Assembly: GCA_022843175.1 (NCBI GenBank)
Contig: JALHOE010000086.1
Coordinates: 1-33,516 of the forward strand
Direction: 5' to 3'
Length of the DNA: 33,516 nucleotides
From: Deltaproteobacteria bacterium
GTDB lineage: Bacteria > Myxococcota_A > Polyangia > Polyangiales > JADJMO01
Positions 25,931 through 33,516 of this stretch are shown piece after piece; position 1 is the stretch's first letter, and each line of letters starts with the position of its first letter. The translations under genes and the position numbers were made by a program. The notes under the pieces are model-generated. The model made no database searches and was not told the origin of the DNA. It saw only the letters and a program-made list of their open reading frames with translations.

Positions 25931-27544
25931 TCAGAACTCTCCGCTGAGCGCAAAGCCGGCGAACGACGGCGACCACGCCGGCGTCACGTGGAACGACGCC
26001 GACTTCTTCACCGGCGCAGGGGTGTTGTCGAAGTCGCGCGGCTTCTCCATGTAGCCCTTGGACGGCGGGAGGGGATCCTTCACGAAGTTGTAGACCGAGA
26101 TGAGCGCGAGGACGCCGCCGACCGCGAAGCAGGCGTCGGCGCCGATGGCGAAGTACTGACCGCGCTTGATTCGCGGGTCCTCCTGGTCGAGGCGGAGGCC
26201 GCCCTTGGCGGCGTCGAGCTCGTCGCGGAGCTTGTTGGATTGGAGGCCGAGGTAGATGCCGCCGCCGATGAACGCGGCCGCGGCGATCGCGCTCGTCCAC
26301 GCGGAGCCGCGCGCGACCGATTGCTTGAGCTCGGTGTGCACCACGACCATGTGGCCCTTCGGCACGTCGACGTCGGCGACCCAGGTCTTGCGGTCGTCGG
26401 CCTTCACCTTCACGCGGTGGGTGCCGGCGGGGACCTTCTTCTCGACCGGCGACCCCATCGTCCAGGTGCCGACCTCCTCGCCGTCGATGAGCACCTGCGC
26501 GCTGTCGACGTTGGCGACCTCGACGCGAATGAGGCCGTCGTCGGTGCGATCGAGGTTGAAGTTCTGTTCGTCGATCTTGCCGTGGGTGACCTCGAGCTTG
26601 CGCTCCATCGGCTTGAAGCCGGGGAGCTCGACGCGAATCGAGTACATGCCGCTCTCGAGCGACTCCTCGTAGGGGGTGACGCCGCGGTCGACGAACTTGC
26701 TGTCGCCCTCCTTCTTGAGGAGCACGTGCGCGCCGCGCACCTCGCCGCTCTCGGAGAGCGTGCGGATCTTCATCACGCCGAAGAAGGCGCCCTGCGAGAG
26801 GTTCGCCTTGAACATCGAGATCGTGGCGGCCGCGACCGTGACGTCCGTCTCGGTGGCGCGGTAGTCCTGAAACTTGGGCAGGACGACGTGGTAGTTGCCG
26901 AGCGGCAGCGACTGCGTGAACACCGTGTTGCCCGAGGCGACCCGCGTCCAGCCCGGGTTCTCGGCGCCCATCACGAACTTGCCGGCGGTGGCGCTCGTCT
27001 TCTGCCAGATCTCGACCGGCGCGTTGTCGGGGACGCTCTCGACGACGACGATGGAGCGCATTTCGTCGATCGTCGCGGCGACCGGTCCCGTGGAGGGGGC
27101 GCCGGCGTCGCCGCCGGCCTTCTCGGCCTCGAGCTTGGCGATGCGCGCGAGCACGTTGGGCTTGTCGGGCGCGTTGGGGTCGACCTCGACGTACTTCTTG
27201 AAGAGCGCGATCGCGTCGTCGTACTTCTTGATCTTCTCGTGACACACGGCCTCGTTGAAGAGGAACGTGGAGAACGGCTTGATCTGGTAGGCGGCGCGGA
27301 ACTCCACCGCGGCCTCGGCGAATTTCTTCTCGAGGAAGAGCCCCTGCCCCTTGTCCATGTGGGCCTTGGCGTCGGCAACGGTTCCCGTTTTGGCGGGGGC
27401 CGGCGCGGCCGCTGTGCCCTGAGCGTAGGGCGAGCGGGGTACGAGGGAGATGGCGGATGCGAAGAGCACGGCCGACATGGTGGCGGCGAGGGCGCTTCGG
27501 GCGTATCCGTGGGACCGGGGTGGTGAAGTAAAGGGCGGGCGCAT
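25931..27544 (-). CDS. TPR and PEGA-like envelope protein with C-terminal membrane segments
   Basis: A 537-aa exported protein. It has a signal sequence ending near SPYAQG and one or two TPR units at about 40-115 (AKAHMDKGQGLFLEKKFAEAA, FNEAVCHEKIKKYDDAIALF). Three or more PEGA-like beta domains follow at about 145-410 (GVTPYEESLESGMYSIRVEL, VLIDGEEVGTWT, PAGTHRVKVKA). Two hydrophobic helices come after (about 425-440 and 475-495). The end FAGFALSGEF resembles an outer-membrane closing strand. ATG 27544 was chosen over a TTG at 27577 and an internal Met at 27478, because it gives a basic-then-hydrophobic leader. It heads the block with the FG-GAP lipoprotein and the two-component pair. Its divergent neighbour has the same layout. 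Function not known. Confidence 0.85.
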   Translation of the reverse strand: MRPPFTSPPRSHGYARSALAATMSAVLFASAISLVPRSPYAQGTAAAPAPAKTGTVADAKAHMDKGQGLFLEKKFAEAAVEFRAAYQIKPFSTFLFNEAVCHEKIKKYDDAIALFKKYVEVDPNAPDKPNVLARIAKLEAEKAGGDAGAPSTGPVAATIDEMRSIVVVESVPDNAPVEIWQKTSATAGKFVMGAENPGWTRVASGNTVFTQSLPLGNYHVVLPKFQDYRATETDVTVAAATISMFKANLSQGAFFGVMKIRTLSESGEVRGAHVLLKKEGDSKFVDRGVTPYEESLESGMYSIRVELPGFKPMERKLEVTHGKIDEQNFNLDRTDDGLIRVEVANVDSAQVLIDGEEVGTWTMGSPVEKKVPAGTHRVKVKADDRKTWVADVDVPKGHMVVVHTELKQSVARGSAWTSAIAAAAFIGGGIYLGLQSNKLRDELDAAKGGLRLDQEDPRIKRGQYFAIGADACFAVGGVLALISVYNFVKDPLPPSKGYMEKPRDFDNTPAPVKKSASFHVTPAWSPSFAGFALSGEF

Positions 27545-27628
27545 CGAGCGGCCGGAGCTTATCCGACTCGCGCGCAAGATTGGGGGGTCACGTGATCCCG
27601 GGCATCCGCCACGACCGGCCCCCTGGTT

Positions 27629-27641
27629 TGCGAATTTCGCA
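27629..27641. promoter_or_regulatory. Operator-like palindrome in the divergent TPR gene promoter region
   Basis: TGCGAATTTCGCA is a perfect 6+6 inverted repeat around one T, in the 133-bp region shared by the two divergent TPR genes. A second perfect palindrome, TCACGTGA, lies at 27588-27595. Either could bind a dimeric regulator. This is inferred from symmetry and position only. Confidence 0.5.
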
Positions 27642-27677
27642 GGACCGCCCGGGTGTGGTAGGTCTCACCGCGTCAAC

Positions 27678-28607
27678 ATGCGCGTCCGGAGCTTTGTGCC
27701 GTGGGTGCTGGTCGCCTCCGTCTCGTTGGGGGGCCTCGGGATCGGTCCGTTGCTCGGGTCGCGCGCCAGCGCGCAGGCCATCAAGGAGCCCGGGTGGCCG
27801 CCCGCCGAGGGCGCCGCCTGCAAGCCGAGCAAGACCGACGACGACGAGGCCAAGACCTTGTTCGGCCTCGCGGCCAAGGCAGAAGACACGTCGAATTACA
27901 CCGACGCGATCAAGTACTACAAGGACGCGTACAAGCGCGCCTGCAACCGGCACCTGCTCCTCAAGAACCTGGGCCGCGCCTACGAGAAGGACGCCCAGTA
28001 CGCCGCCGCGGTCGAGGCCTACAAGCTCTATCGCGCGCGCGGTAAGCCCACGGGCGAGGAGCTCGACCAGATCGATCAGAAGATCGCCAACCTCTCGAAG
28101 AAGGTTGGCTCCGGCACCGAGCCCACCGGGACCGCGCCGACGACGACCGCCACCACCACCGAGACGGCGCCCACCAGCACGGTCACCGCCGTCCCCACCG
28201 CCACCGCGGCCCCGACGACGACGGCCACCGCCAACGGCGCGCCGCTCCCGATCGCGCCGCTCATCGTCACCGGTCTCGGCGGCGTGATGCTCATCGGCGG
28301 GTCGATCGTGTGGATCGGCGCCAACGGCACGGTCTCCGAGAAGCAGGACCAGTTCACCGGAGCCGGCTGCGACCAAGAGGGCCGGCCCAAGAACCTCGGC
28401 CTGTGCAACCAGATCAAGTCCGACGGCGAGAAGGCCTCCACCAACCGCACCATCGGCGCTGTGGTGGCGGGCGTCGGCGCCGCGGCCGTGGTCGGCGGCC
28501 TCGTTTGGTTCTTCGTCGCCAAGAAGAAGGCGGCCGAGTCACCCACCGCGCTGCAGATCACGCCCGGTCCGGGCCTCCTCGGGCTGGGCCTGTCCGGCAC
28601 TTTCTAG
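27678..28607 (+). CDS. TPR envelope protein with Thr/Pro linker and membrane helices
   Basis: A 309-aa exported protein. Signal peptide (PWVLVASVSLGGLGIG, probable cleavage after ASA), TPR units at about 55-125 (AAKAEDTSNYTDAIKYYKDA, NLGRAYEKDAQYAAAVEAY), and a Thr/Pro/Ala linker at about 153-195. Two hydrophobic helices follow (about 198-215 and 258-282), and a last strand LLGLGLSGTF. It has the same layout as the divergent neighbour (signal, TPR, linker or beta region, two helices, G-x-LSG-x-F end) but lacks the PEGA-like part. ATG 27678 was chosen because longer frames overlap the neighbour's 5' end and have no signal peptide. Similar TPR proteins are common in myxobacteria; role unknown. 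Confidence 0.85.
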   Translation: MRVRSFVPWVLVASVSLGGLGIGPLLGSRASAQAIKEPGWPPAEGAACKPSKTDDDEAKTLFGLAAKAEDTSNYTDAIKYYKDAYKRACNRHLLLKNLGRAYEKDAQYAAAVEAYKLYRARGKPTGEELDQIDQKIANLSKKVGSGTEPTGTAPTTTATTTETAPTSTVTAVPTATAAPTTTATANGAPLPIAPLIVTGLGGVMLIGGSIVWIGANGTVSEKQDQFTGAGCDQEGRPKNLGLCNQIKSDGEKASTNRTIGAVVAGVGAAAVVGGLVWFFVAKKKAAESPTALQITPGPGLLGLGLSGTF

Positions 28608-28610
28608 CGG

Positions 28611-28650
28611 CTCGACGTAACGGCTTCGTTATAGTAGACATCCCTCTACT
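28611..28650 (+). promoter_or_regulatory. AT-rich promoter candidate before the rhodanese-MoeB gene
   Basis: TATAGT (28630-28635) is a good -10 match in otherwise GC-rich DNA, 15 bases before the GTG start. Two small inverted repeats overlap it: TAACG/CGTTA (28618-28631) and AGTAGA/TCTACT (28633-28650). No clear -35 and no ribosome site are seen, so the mRNA may have a very short leader. Confidence 0.4.
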
Positions 28651-29832
28651 GTGGCCCAGACGTATGCCGACCTGATCGCGTCCATCCGAAAGTCCGTCAA
28701 AGAGGTCTCCCTCGACGAGGTGAAGCGCCGGCTCGAGACCCGCGCGCCGATGACCCTCCTCGACGTCCGCGAGAAGGACGAGTTCCGCGCGGGGTTCATC
28801 CCCGGCGCGATCTCGCTGCCGCGCGGCTTCCTCGAGATCCAGGTCGAGCAGAAGGTGCCCGACAAGAACGCGCCGATCGTCCTCTATTGCGCGGGCGGCA
28901 CGCGGAGCGCGCTCGCGGCCAAGACGCTGCAGGAGCTCGGCTACACGAACGTCGAGTCCGCCAACCCGGGCTTCGTTCGATGGAAGGACCTCGGCTATCC
29001 GATGGAGACGCCGCCGGCCCTCACCGAGGCCCAGCGCGAACGCTACGGCCGCCACCTCCTGCTCCCCGAGGTCGGCGAGGTCGGTCAGGCCAAGCTGCTC
29101 AAGTCGCGCGTGCTCTTGCTCGGCGCCGGTGGTCTCGGCTCACCGGCTGCGCTCTACCTCGCGGCGGCCGGCGTCGGCACGATCGGCCTCGTCGACGCGG
29201 ACACCGTCGACGCGTCGAACCTCCAGCGTCAGATCCTCCACGCCACGAGCCGCATCGGCACGCCGAAGGTCGACAGCGCGCAGAAGACGATCGCCGAGCT
29301 CAACCCCGACGTGAAGGTCGTTCAATACAAGGAGCGGCTCACGAGCGAGAACGTCGACCGCATCTTCAGCGGCGAGGGCACCGGCGGTCCGTGGCAGGTC
29401 GTCGTCGACGGCTGCGACAACTTCCCGACCCGCTACCTCGTCAACGACGCGTCGCTCTTCCACAAGATCCCCGTCGTCCACGGCTCGATCTTTCGCTTCG
29501 ACGGGCAGGCCACGACGTTCCAGCCCTTCGAGGGGCCCTGCTACCGCTGCATGTATCCGGAGCCGCCGCCGCCGCACCTCGCCCCGTCGTGCCAGGAGGC
29601 CGGCGTGCTCGGCATCCTCTGCGGCATCATCGGCACGGTGCAGGCCACCGAGGCGATCAAGCTGCTCCTCGGCAAGGGCCACCCGCTCACGGGCCGCCTC
29701 CTCACCTACGACTCGCTCAACATGAAGTTCCGCGAGCTCCGGGTCCGGCGCGATCCGAGCTGCCCTGCCTGCGGCAAGAACCCGACGATCAAGGGCTACA
29801 TCGACTACGAAGGCTTCTGCGCCCGCGGCTGA
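28651..29832 (+). CDS. Rhodanese-MoeB/ThiF fusion (sulfur-carrier adenylyltransferase)
   Basis: A 393-aa fusion. Residues 18-120 are a rhodanese domain with active Cys80 in LYCAGGTRS. Residues 125-393 are an E1-like MoeB/ThiF domain: GAGGLGSPAALYLAAAGVG (158-176), VDADTVDASNLQRQ, VVDGCDNFPTRYLVND. It has paired zinc Cys 297/300 (CYRC) and 371/374 (CPAC), and Cys314 in APSCQEAGVLG. It should adenylate the C-terminal glycine of a ThiS/MoaD-type sulfur carrier and hand it sulfur from the rhodanese Cys, for molybdopterin, thiamin or other sulfur routes. The rhodanese lies in front, opposite to MoeZ and MOCS3. No carrier gene is nearby. The start is GTG 28651 without a ribosome site. Confidence 0.92.
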   Translation: MAQTYADLIASIRKSVKEVSLDEVKRRLETRAPMTLLDVREKDEFRAGFIPGAISLPRGFLEIQVEQKVPDKNAPIVLYCAGGTRSALAAKTLQELGYTNVESANPGFVRWKDLGYPMETPPALTEAQRERYGRHLLLPEVGEVGQAKLLKSRVLLLGAGGLGSPAALYLAAAGVGTIGLVDADTVDASNLQRQILHATSRIGTPKVDSAQKTIAELNPDVKVVQYKERLTSENVDRIFSGEGTGGPWQVVVDGCDNFPTRYLVNDASLFHKIPVVHGSIFRFDGQATTFQPFEGPCYRCMYPEPPPPHLAPSCQEAGVLGILCGIIGTVQATEAIKLLLGKGHPLTGRLLTYDSLNMKFRELRVRRDPSCPACGKNPTIKGYIDYEGFCARG

Positions 29833-29877
29833 TCGCGAGTCGACTGCCGACGCGCGACGTATGCGATACTCCCGGCC

Positions 29878-31527
29878 GTGCTGCGGACGCGGCTGTTTGG
29901 TGGCGTCGTTGCCGGGACCATCCTCAGCGTGGTCTTCGCCGCGTTGTTCACGATGGTGTGGGGCTACGAGCTCTTCGGACGGCGTGCGCCGCGGTTCGGC
30001 GAGTCGGTCGCCTTCACGCTCCGGGTCCCGTACTCGCCGCAGTTCGTTCACACGATCGACGACATCAGCCGCGCGCGGTTCGATTACCGCCGCGTGATCG
30101 TCCCGCGCGGCACGGTGCTCCGCGACGACGTCGAGGCGCACCGGATCGCCGTCAGCTACGAGGCCTCGCGCGGCACCGTCACGCCGCTCCGCCTCACCGG
30201 GATCGCCCTCCTCTACTTCACGCTCTCCACGCTGCTCGTCACGTACACGCGGCGCTTCGGCCCCAGCATGGCCAAGCTGCTCCGGGCGCAGATCGGCATC
30301 TTCGTCCTGATGCTCGGGATCATGGTGTCGGCGAAGGCGCTGCTCCTGTTCACCGCGCTGCCGGAGTACTGGGTGCCGCTGTCGACGGTGCCGCTCTGGG
30401 CCTGCCTGTACCTCGACCGGCGCACCGCGTTCATCATGAACGTGGTCCTCGGGTTCTTCGCCGCGAGCCTGCTCCGCTTCGACATCCTGCTCCTTATCGT
30501 GCTGTTGGTGCGCGGCATGGCCTCGTCGCTCGCCTTTCGCGATCGCAAGCACCCGCGCACGATGTTGCTCGCGGGGTTCCTCGCGGGGCTCGCGGGCGCG
30601 CTGCTCTGGTCGGCGACGACGCTCGCGTTCGACGGCGCGCTCGACCTCGTCGGCGATCTGCGCAAGGGCGCGGACTCGTCTCTGGTCGCGTGCATCGGCG
30701 GCGGCACGCTCGCCGGCACGATCGCGGTGTTCCTCCGCGAGCCGGCCGAGCGGCTCCTCGGCGCGGTGGGACGCGACCGGCTGCTCGATCTCACCGACCT
30801 CGAGCAGCCGCTGCTGCAGAAGATGGCGCGCGAGGCGCCGGGCAGCTGGGAGCACTGCCGCGCGATGGCCAACCTCGCCGAGGCCGCGGCGAGCGCGATC
30901 GGCGCCGACGCGCTGCTCACCCGCTGCGGCGCCTACTACCACGACCTCGGCAAGACGATTCAGCCCAAGTACTTCGTGGAGAACCTCGCGCCCGGCGAGC
31001 GCTCGCCGCACGAGGACCTCGAGCCCGACGTGTCCGCGGACGCGATCATGGCGCACGTCGTCCAGGGCACGAAGATCCTCCGCGACGGGGGCGTGCCCGA
31101 GCCGGTGGTGGAGTTCGCGTACACCCACCACGGCACGCAAGTGGTCGAGTACTTCTGGCACAAGTGCCAGGAGCAGGGGAACCCGAAGGACCTCACCGAG
31201 GACCACTTCCGCTACCCCGGCATGAAGCCGCGCACGCGCGAGACGGCGATCCTCATGCTCGTCGACTCGATCGAGGCCGCCTCGCGCACGATCGATCCGC
31301 CGGAGCGAAAGAAGTTCGAGGAGATGATCCAGCGAGTCATCTTCACCAAGCTCAAGTCCGGCCAGCTCGACGAATGTGGCCTCGAGGCCCCGCACCTGCG
31401 GCAGTTGGTCGTGCGCATGGCCGACACGCTGGTGAACATGTACCACTCGCGCATCAAGTATCCGTGGCAGAAGGAAGCCGAGGCGAAGGGCAACGTGGTG
31501 CGCCTGCCCTCCCGACCGGAAAAGTAG
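29878..31527 (+). CDS. PgpH-like 7TM-HD membrane phosphohydrolase, shortened extracellular part
   Basis: A 549-aa membrane HD phosphohydrolase. A first helix (8-30) is followed by only about 75 outside residues, then six or so membrane helices (about 105-290), then a cytosolic HD domain (310-520). The HD residues match PgpH: His326 (SWEHCRAMANLAEAA), His355-Asp356 (YYHDLGK), His393, His417-418 (THHGT), and Asp in MLVDSIEAA. PgpH hydrolyses cyclic-di-AMP to pApA, so that is the likely substrate, though unproven here. Typical PgpH proteins are 700-800 aa, and the loss is in the extracellular 7TMR-HDED part. GTG 29878 was chosen; no ribosome site. It is followed 2 bp later by the acyl-CoA dehydrogenase, and phoH and ybeY, the usual partners, are absent. 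Confidence 0.9.
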   Translation: MLRTRLFGGVVAGTILSVVFAALFTMVWGYELFGRRAPRFGESVAFTLRVPYSPQFVHTIDDISRARFDYRRVIVPRGTVLRDDVEAHRIAVSYEASRGTVTPLRLTGIALLYFTLSTLLVTYTRRFGPSMAKLLRAQIGIFVLMLGIMVSAKALLLFTALPEYWVPLSTVPLWACLYLDRRTAFIMNVVLGFFAASLLRFDILLLIVLLVRGMASSLAFRDRKHPRTMLLAGFLAGLAGALLWSATTLAFDGALDLVGDLRKGADSSLVACIGGGTLAGTIAVFLREPAERLLGAVGRDRLLDLTDLEQPLLQKMAREAPGSWEHCRAMANLAEAAASAIGADALLTRCGAYYHDLGKTIQPKYFVENLAPGERSPHEDLEPDVSADAIMAHVVQGTKILRDGGVPEPVVEFAYTHHGTQVVEYFWHKCQEQGNPKDLTEDHFRYPGMKPRTRETAILMLVDSIEAASRTIDPPERKKFEEMIQRVIFTKLKSGQLDECGLEAPHLRQLVVRMADTLVNMYHSRIKYPWQKEAEAKGNVVRLPSRPEK

Positions 31528-31529
31528 CA

Positions 31530-33245
31530 ATGGCCGAACAATCCTTCATGAAATCGCTGTTCCACGGCGTGATCGCCGAGGAGCTGATCTCGCCGTGGCC
31601 CGAGTCGTCGACCGAGGAGCGCGAGCAGGTGCAGCGTCTGGTCGACTCGGTTCGCAAGCTCGCCGAATCGGTCGACTCGGCGGAGATCGATCGCACCGCG
31701 ACGATCCCGCCCGAGCACCTGCGCAAGATGAAGGACCTCGGCTTGTTCGGCGTGCCGATCGCCAGGGAGCACGGGGGGCTCGGCCTCGGTCGAGGCGCGT
31801 CGGCGCGGGTCGTGTCCGAGCTCGCCGCCATCGACTCCTCGCTCGCCGTCACCCTCGGCGCGCACCTGTCGATTGGCCTCGATGGACTCTTGATGTTCGG
31901 CACCGACCAGCAGAAGCGCAAGTACCTCCCGCGCCTCGCGACCGGCGAGCACCTCGCGGCGTTCGCGCTCACCGAGCCGACGGCGGGCAGCGACGCGGCC
32001 GCCATCCAGACGCGCGCCGATCCGTCCCCCGAGGGCGAGGGATGGATCCTCGACGGCGGCAAGATTTGGATCACCAACGGCGGCGTCGCCGACTTGTTCA
32101 CCGTGTTCGCGCGCACGTCGCCCCCCGAAGAGGGCACCAAGCCGAGGATCACCGCGTTCCTCGTCGAGCGTGCGCACGGCATCGAGACCGGCGCGCGCGC
32201 GACGACGCTCGGCGTGCGCGGCGCCTCGACGACGGCGATTCGCTTCGATCGCGCGCAGATCCCGGGCGGCAACGTGCTCGGCGACGTCGGTCGCGGCTTT
32301 CGCGTGGCGGCGGCGGTGCTCGACGGGGGCCGGGTCTCGCTCGGCGCCCAGTGCGTCGGTCTGTGCAAGCGACTGGTCTCGATGGCCGTCGCGCGGTGCG
32401 GCGAGCGCCGCGCGTTCGGGCGCGCGATCGGCCAGTTCGGCCTCATCAAGGACAAGATCGCCCGCATGATGGTCGACACCTTCGCCCTCGAGAGCGCGGT
32501 GTTCCTCACCGCCGGTATGGTCGACGCGAAGATCGCCGACTGGTCGGTCGAGAGCGCCATCTGCAAGATCCTCGGGAGCGAGGCGCTCTCCCGCGTCGCA
32601 CACGAAGCCCTGCAGATCGCCGCCGGCGCGGGCTACATGGCCGATCACCCCTGGGAGCGGCTCCTGCGCGACGCGCGCGCCCACCTCGTGTTCGAGGGCA
32701 CCAACGAGACCCTGCGCTGCTTCGTGGCGCTCGCCGGCATGCAGAGCCCCGGTCGCGCCCTCTCGGACGTGACCCGCGCCATGCGCGAGCCGATCAAGGG
32801 CTTCGGGCTCCTCTCGGATTTCGCCATCCGCAAGGCGCGCTCCGCGCTCGGCCGGGAGCGCGTCCACCGCGTCCATCCGCTCCTCAACAAAGAGGCGGTG
32901 CTCTTCGAGGAGTACACCGTCGAGCTGCAGCGCAACGTCGAGAAGGTGCTCCGCAAGCACGGCACCGAGATCGCCGAGATGCAGTACACCCAGCGCCGCG
33001 TGGCCGACATCGCGATCGATCTCTTCGCGGTCGCCGCGTGTCTGTCGCGCACCACCCGCGCGATCGAGAAGAAGGGCGAAGAGGGCGCGCGCCGCGAGAT
33101 CGAGCTGACGACGGCCTACGCCGCGGGCGCCGCCGAGCGCATGGCGCAGAACGTCCGCGCCTTCGAGCGCAACGACGACGAGCTCCTCAAGAGCATCGCC
33201 TCGCGCACCTACCAGGACGGCGGCTACCCCTTCGACGCTCCCTAG
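31530..33245 (+). CDS. Acyl-CoA dehydrogenase (very-long-chain/ACAD9-like)
   Basis: FAD enzyme that introduces the first double bond in fatty-acid beta-oxidation. The 571-aa length and extra C-terminal helical region (about 410-571) resemble VLCAD/ACAD9 rather than the 380-aa short-chain type. Visible blocks: FGVPIAREHGGLGLG, FALTEPTAGSDAAAIQT for FAD and substrate, KIWITNGG, RRAFGRAIGQFGLIKDKIA, and catalytic Glu389 in FEGTNETLR. ATG 31530 is 2 bp after the PgpH-like stop, so the two are probably co-transcribed. No electron-transfer flavoprotein or other beta-oxidation genes are in view. The gene ends 22 bp from a convergent ORF, with only the palindrome CCCCGGGG between. Confidence 0.94.
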   Translation: MAEQSFMKSLFHGVIAEELISPWPESSTEEREQVQRLVDSVRKLAESVDSAEIDRTATIPPEHLRKMKDLGLFGVPIAREHGGLGLGRGASARVVSELAAIDSSLAVTLGAHLSIGLDGLLMFGTDQQKRKYLPRLATGEHLAAFALTEPTAGSDAAAIQTRADPSPEGEGWILDGGKIWITNGGVADLFTVFARTSPPEEGTKPRITAFLVERAHGIETGARATTLGVRGASTTAIRFDRAQIPGGNVLGDVGRGFRVAAAVLDGGRVSLGAQCVGLCKRLVSMAVARCGERRAFGRAIGQFGLIKDKIARMMVDTFALESAVFLTAGMVDAKIADWSVESAICKILGSEALSRVAHEALQIAAGAGYMADHPWERLLRDARAHLVFEGTNETLRCFVALAGMQSPGRALSDVTRAMREPIKGFGLLSDFAIRKARSALGRERVHRVHPLLNKEAVLFEEYTVELQRNVEKVLRKHGTEIAEMQYTQRRVADIAIDLFAVAACLSRTTRAIEKKGEEGARREIELTTAYAAGAAERMAQNVRAFERNDDELLKSIASRTYQDGGYPFDAP

Positions 33246-33267
33246 AGCTTCCCCGGGGCCACCTACT

Positions 33268-33516
33268 CTAGTTGGGGATATCGACCAGCACGCGCCAGGC
33301 GTCGCCCTCGCGCTCCATCGGCACCGTGCTGCGCTGGGTCGCGGGGTCGGGGCCGGTGACCTCGATGGTGGCGTGGGTGCCGTCGGGGGCGATCGTCGAC
33401 TTGGTCTTGGAGACCTCGAAGCGGAGCGGCGTGAAGGCCGGCACCAGGAGCTGCTCGGGGGTGACCGGGCGCCCCATCAGCGCCGTCGCGCGCTGGGCGC
33501 GGAGCTCGAGCGCGCG
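33268..33516 (-). CDS. Hypothetical protein, DUF4878/NTF2-like (C-terminal part, cut by window edge)
   Basis: An open frame running off the right edge, 82 codons visible. The end has alternating strands (LRFEVSKTKSTIAPDGTHATIEVTG, RSTVPMEREGDAWRVLVDIPN), a pattern I associate with DUF4878/lumazine-binding or NTF2-like lipoproteins, in which an acidic GDAWRV strand closes the sheet. An ATG at 33477 exists, but the frame upstream of it (LELRAQRATAL) continues the same helix, so the true start is probably outside the window. Family and function tentative. Confidence 0.5.
   Translation of the reverse strand, partial: RALELRAQRATALMGRPVTPEQLLVPAFTPLRFEVSKTKSTIAPDGTHATIEVTGPDPATQRSTVPMEREGDAWRVLVDIPN

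Noticed and set aside
28887-33245. A single plus-strand open frame of 1452 codons
   Set aside because: Only the last 571 codons (from 31530) are the acyl-CoA dehydrogenase. The front part is an Arg-rich out-of-frame reading of the rhodanese-MoeB and PgpH-like genes, an effect of high G+C.

Overview
The window is about 70% G+C and reads as chromosome from a myxobacterium (Myxococcota, most likely the Polyangiales side). The signs are a secreted subtilase ending in a MYXO-CTERM-type tail, a eukaryote-like Ser/Thr kinase carrying a delta-proteobacterial sensor module, several FG-GAP and TPR envelope proteins, and very dense packing with many 1-4 bp gene overlaps. I count 27 protein genes, two of them cut by the window edges. 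I see no tRNA, rRNA, insertion sequence, phage gene or CRISPR array, and no gene-free stretch longer than about 180 bases.

Left third. A minus-strand block starts with ino1 (1325-2638), a small secreted protein (699-1328) and a glycerate kinase (1-702, cut), chained by 4-bp stop/start overlaps. Upstream lie der (5011-6432), an slt-type lytic transglycosylase (2756-5005) and ilvE (6536-7453). Diverging from ilvE is an orphan MshEN-domain protein (7576-8511) with two near-canonical cyclic-di-GMP-binding motifs but no ATPase. It converges on a cupin (8557-9093). A large secreted protease follows (9173-12880) and converges on an OmpA-like lipoprotein (13047-13769). Both of these convergent junctions carry the same 30-bp palindromic element.

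Middle. DUF507, yicC and gmk form a minus-strand housekeeping run (16069 down to 13939). Diverging from it is a membrane Ser/Thr kinase with a V4R-like sensor (16206-18053), followed by tryptophan 2,3-dioxygenase (18113-18961). These converge on metK (19095-20342). A 70-aa ORF (20502-20714) overlaps the tail of rlmE (20587-21339) by 128 bp, and a 130-bp inverted-repeat element (21379-21508) lies behind rlmE.

Right third. The most system-like locus is 21517-28607. A TPR/PEGA-like envelope protein, an FG-GAP lipoprotein, a sigma-54 response regulator and a seven-helix histidine kinase lie head to tail on the minus strand with gaps of 2, 21 and -1 bp. A second TPR envelope protein of the same architecture diverges from them across a 133-bp region holding a 13-bp operator-like palindrome. 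On the plus strand follow a rhodanese-MoeB fusion, a short PgpH-like 7TM-HD phosphohydrolase and an acyl-CoA dehydrogenase, and then a cut minus-strand ORF at the edge.

Most of the window is core metabolism and cell envelope. The parts that could be new are the two-component/TPR/FG-GAP locus, the orphan MshEN protein, the V4R-like kinase and the palindromic elements.
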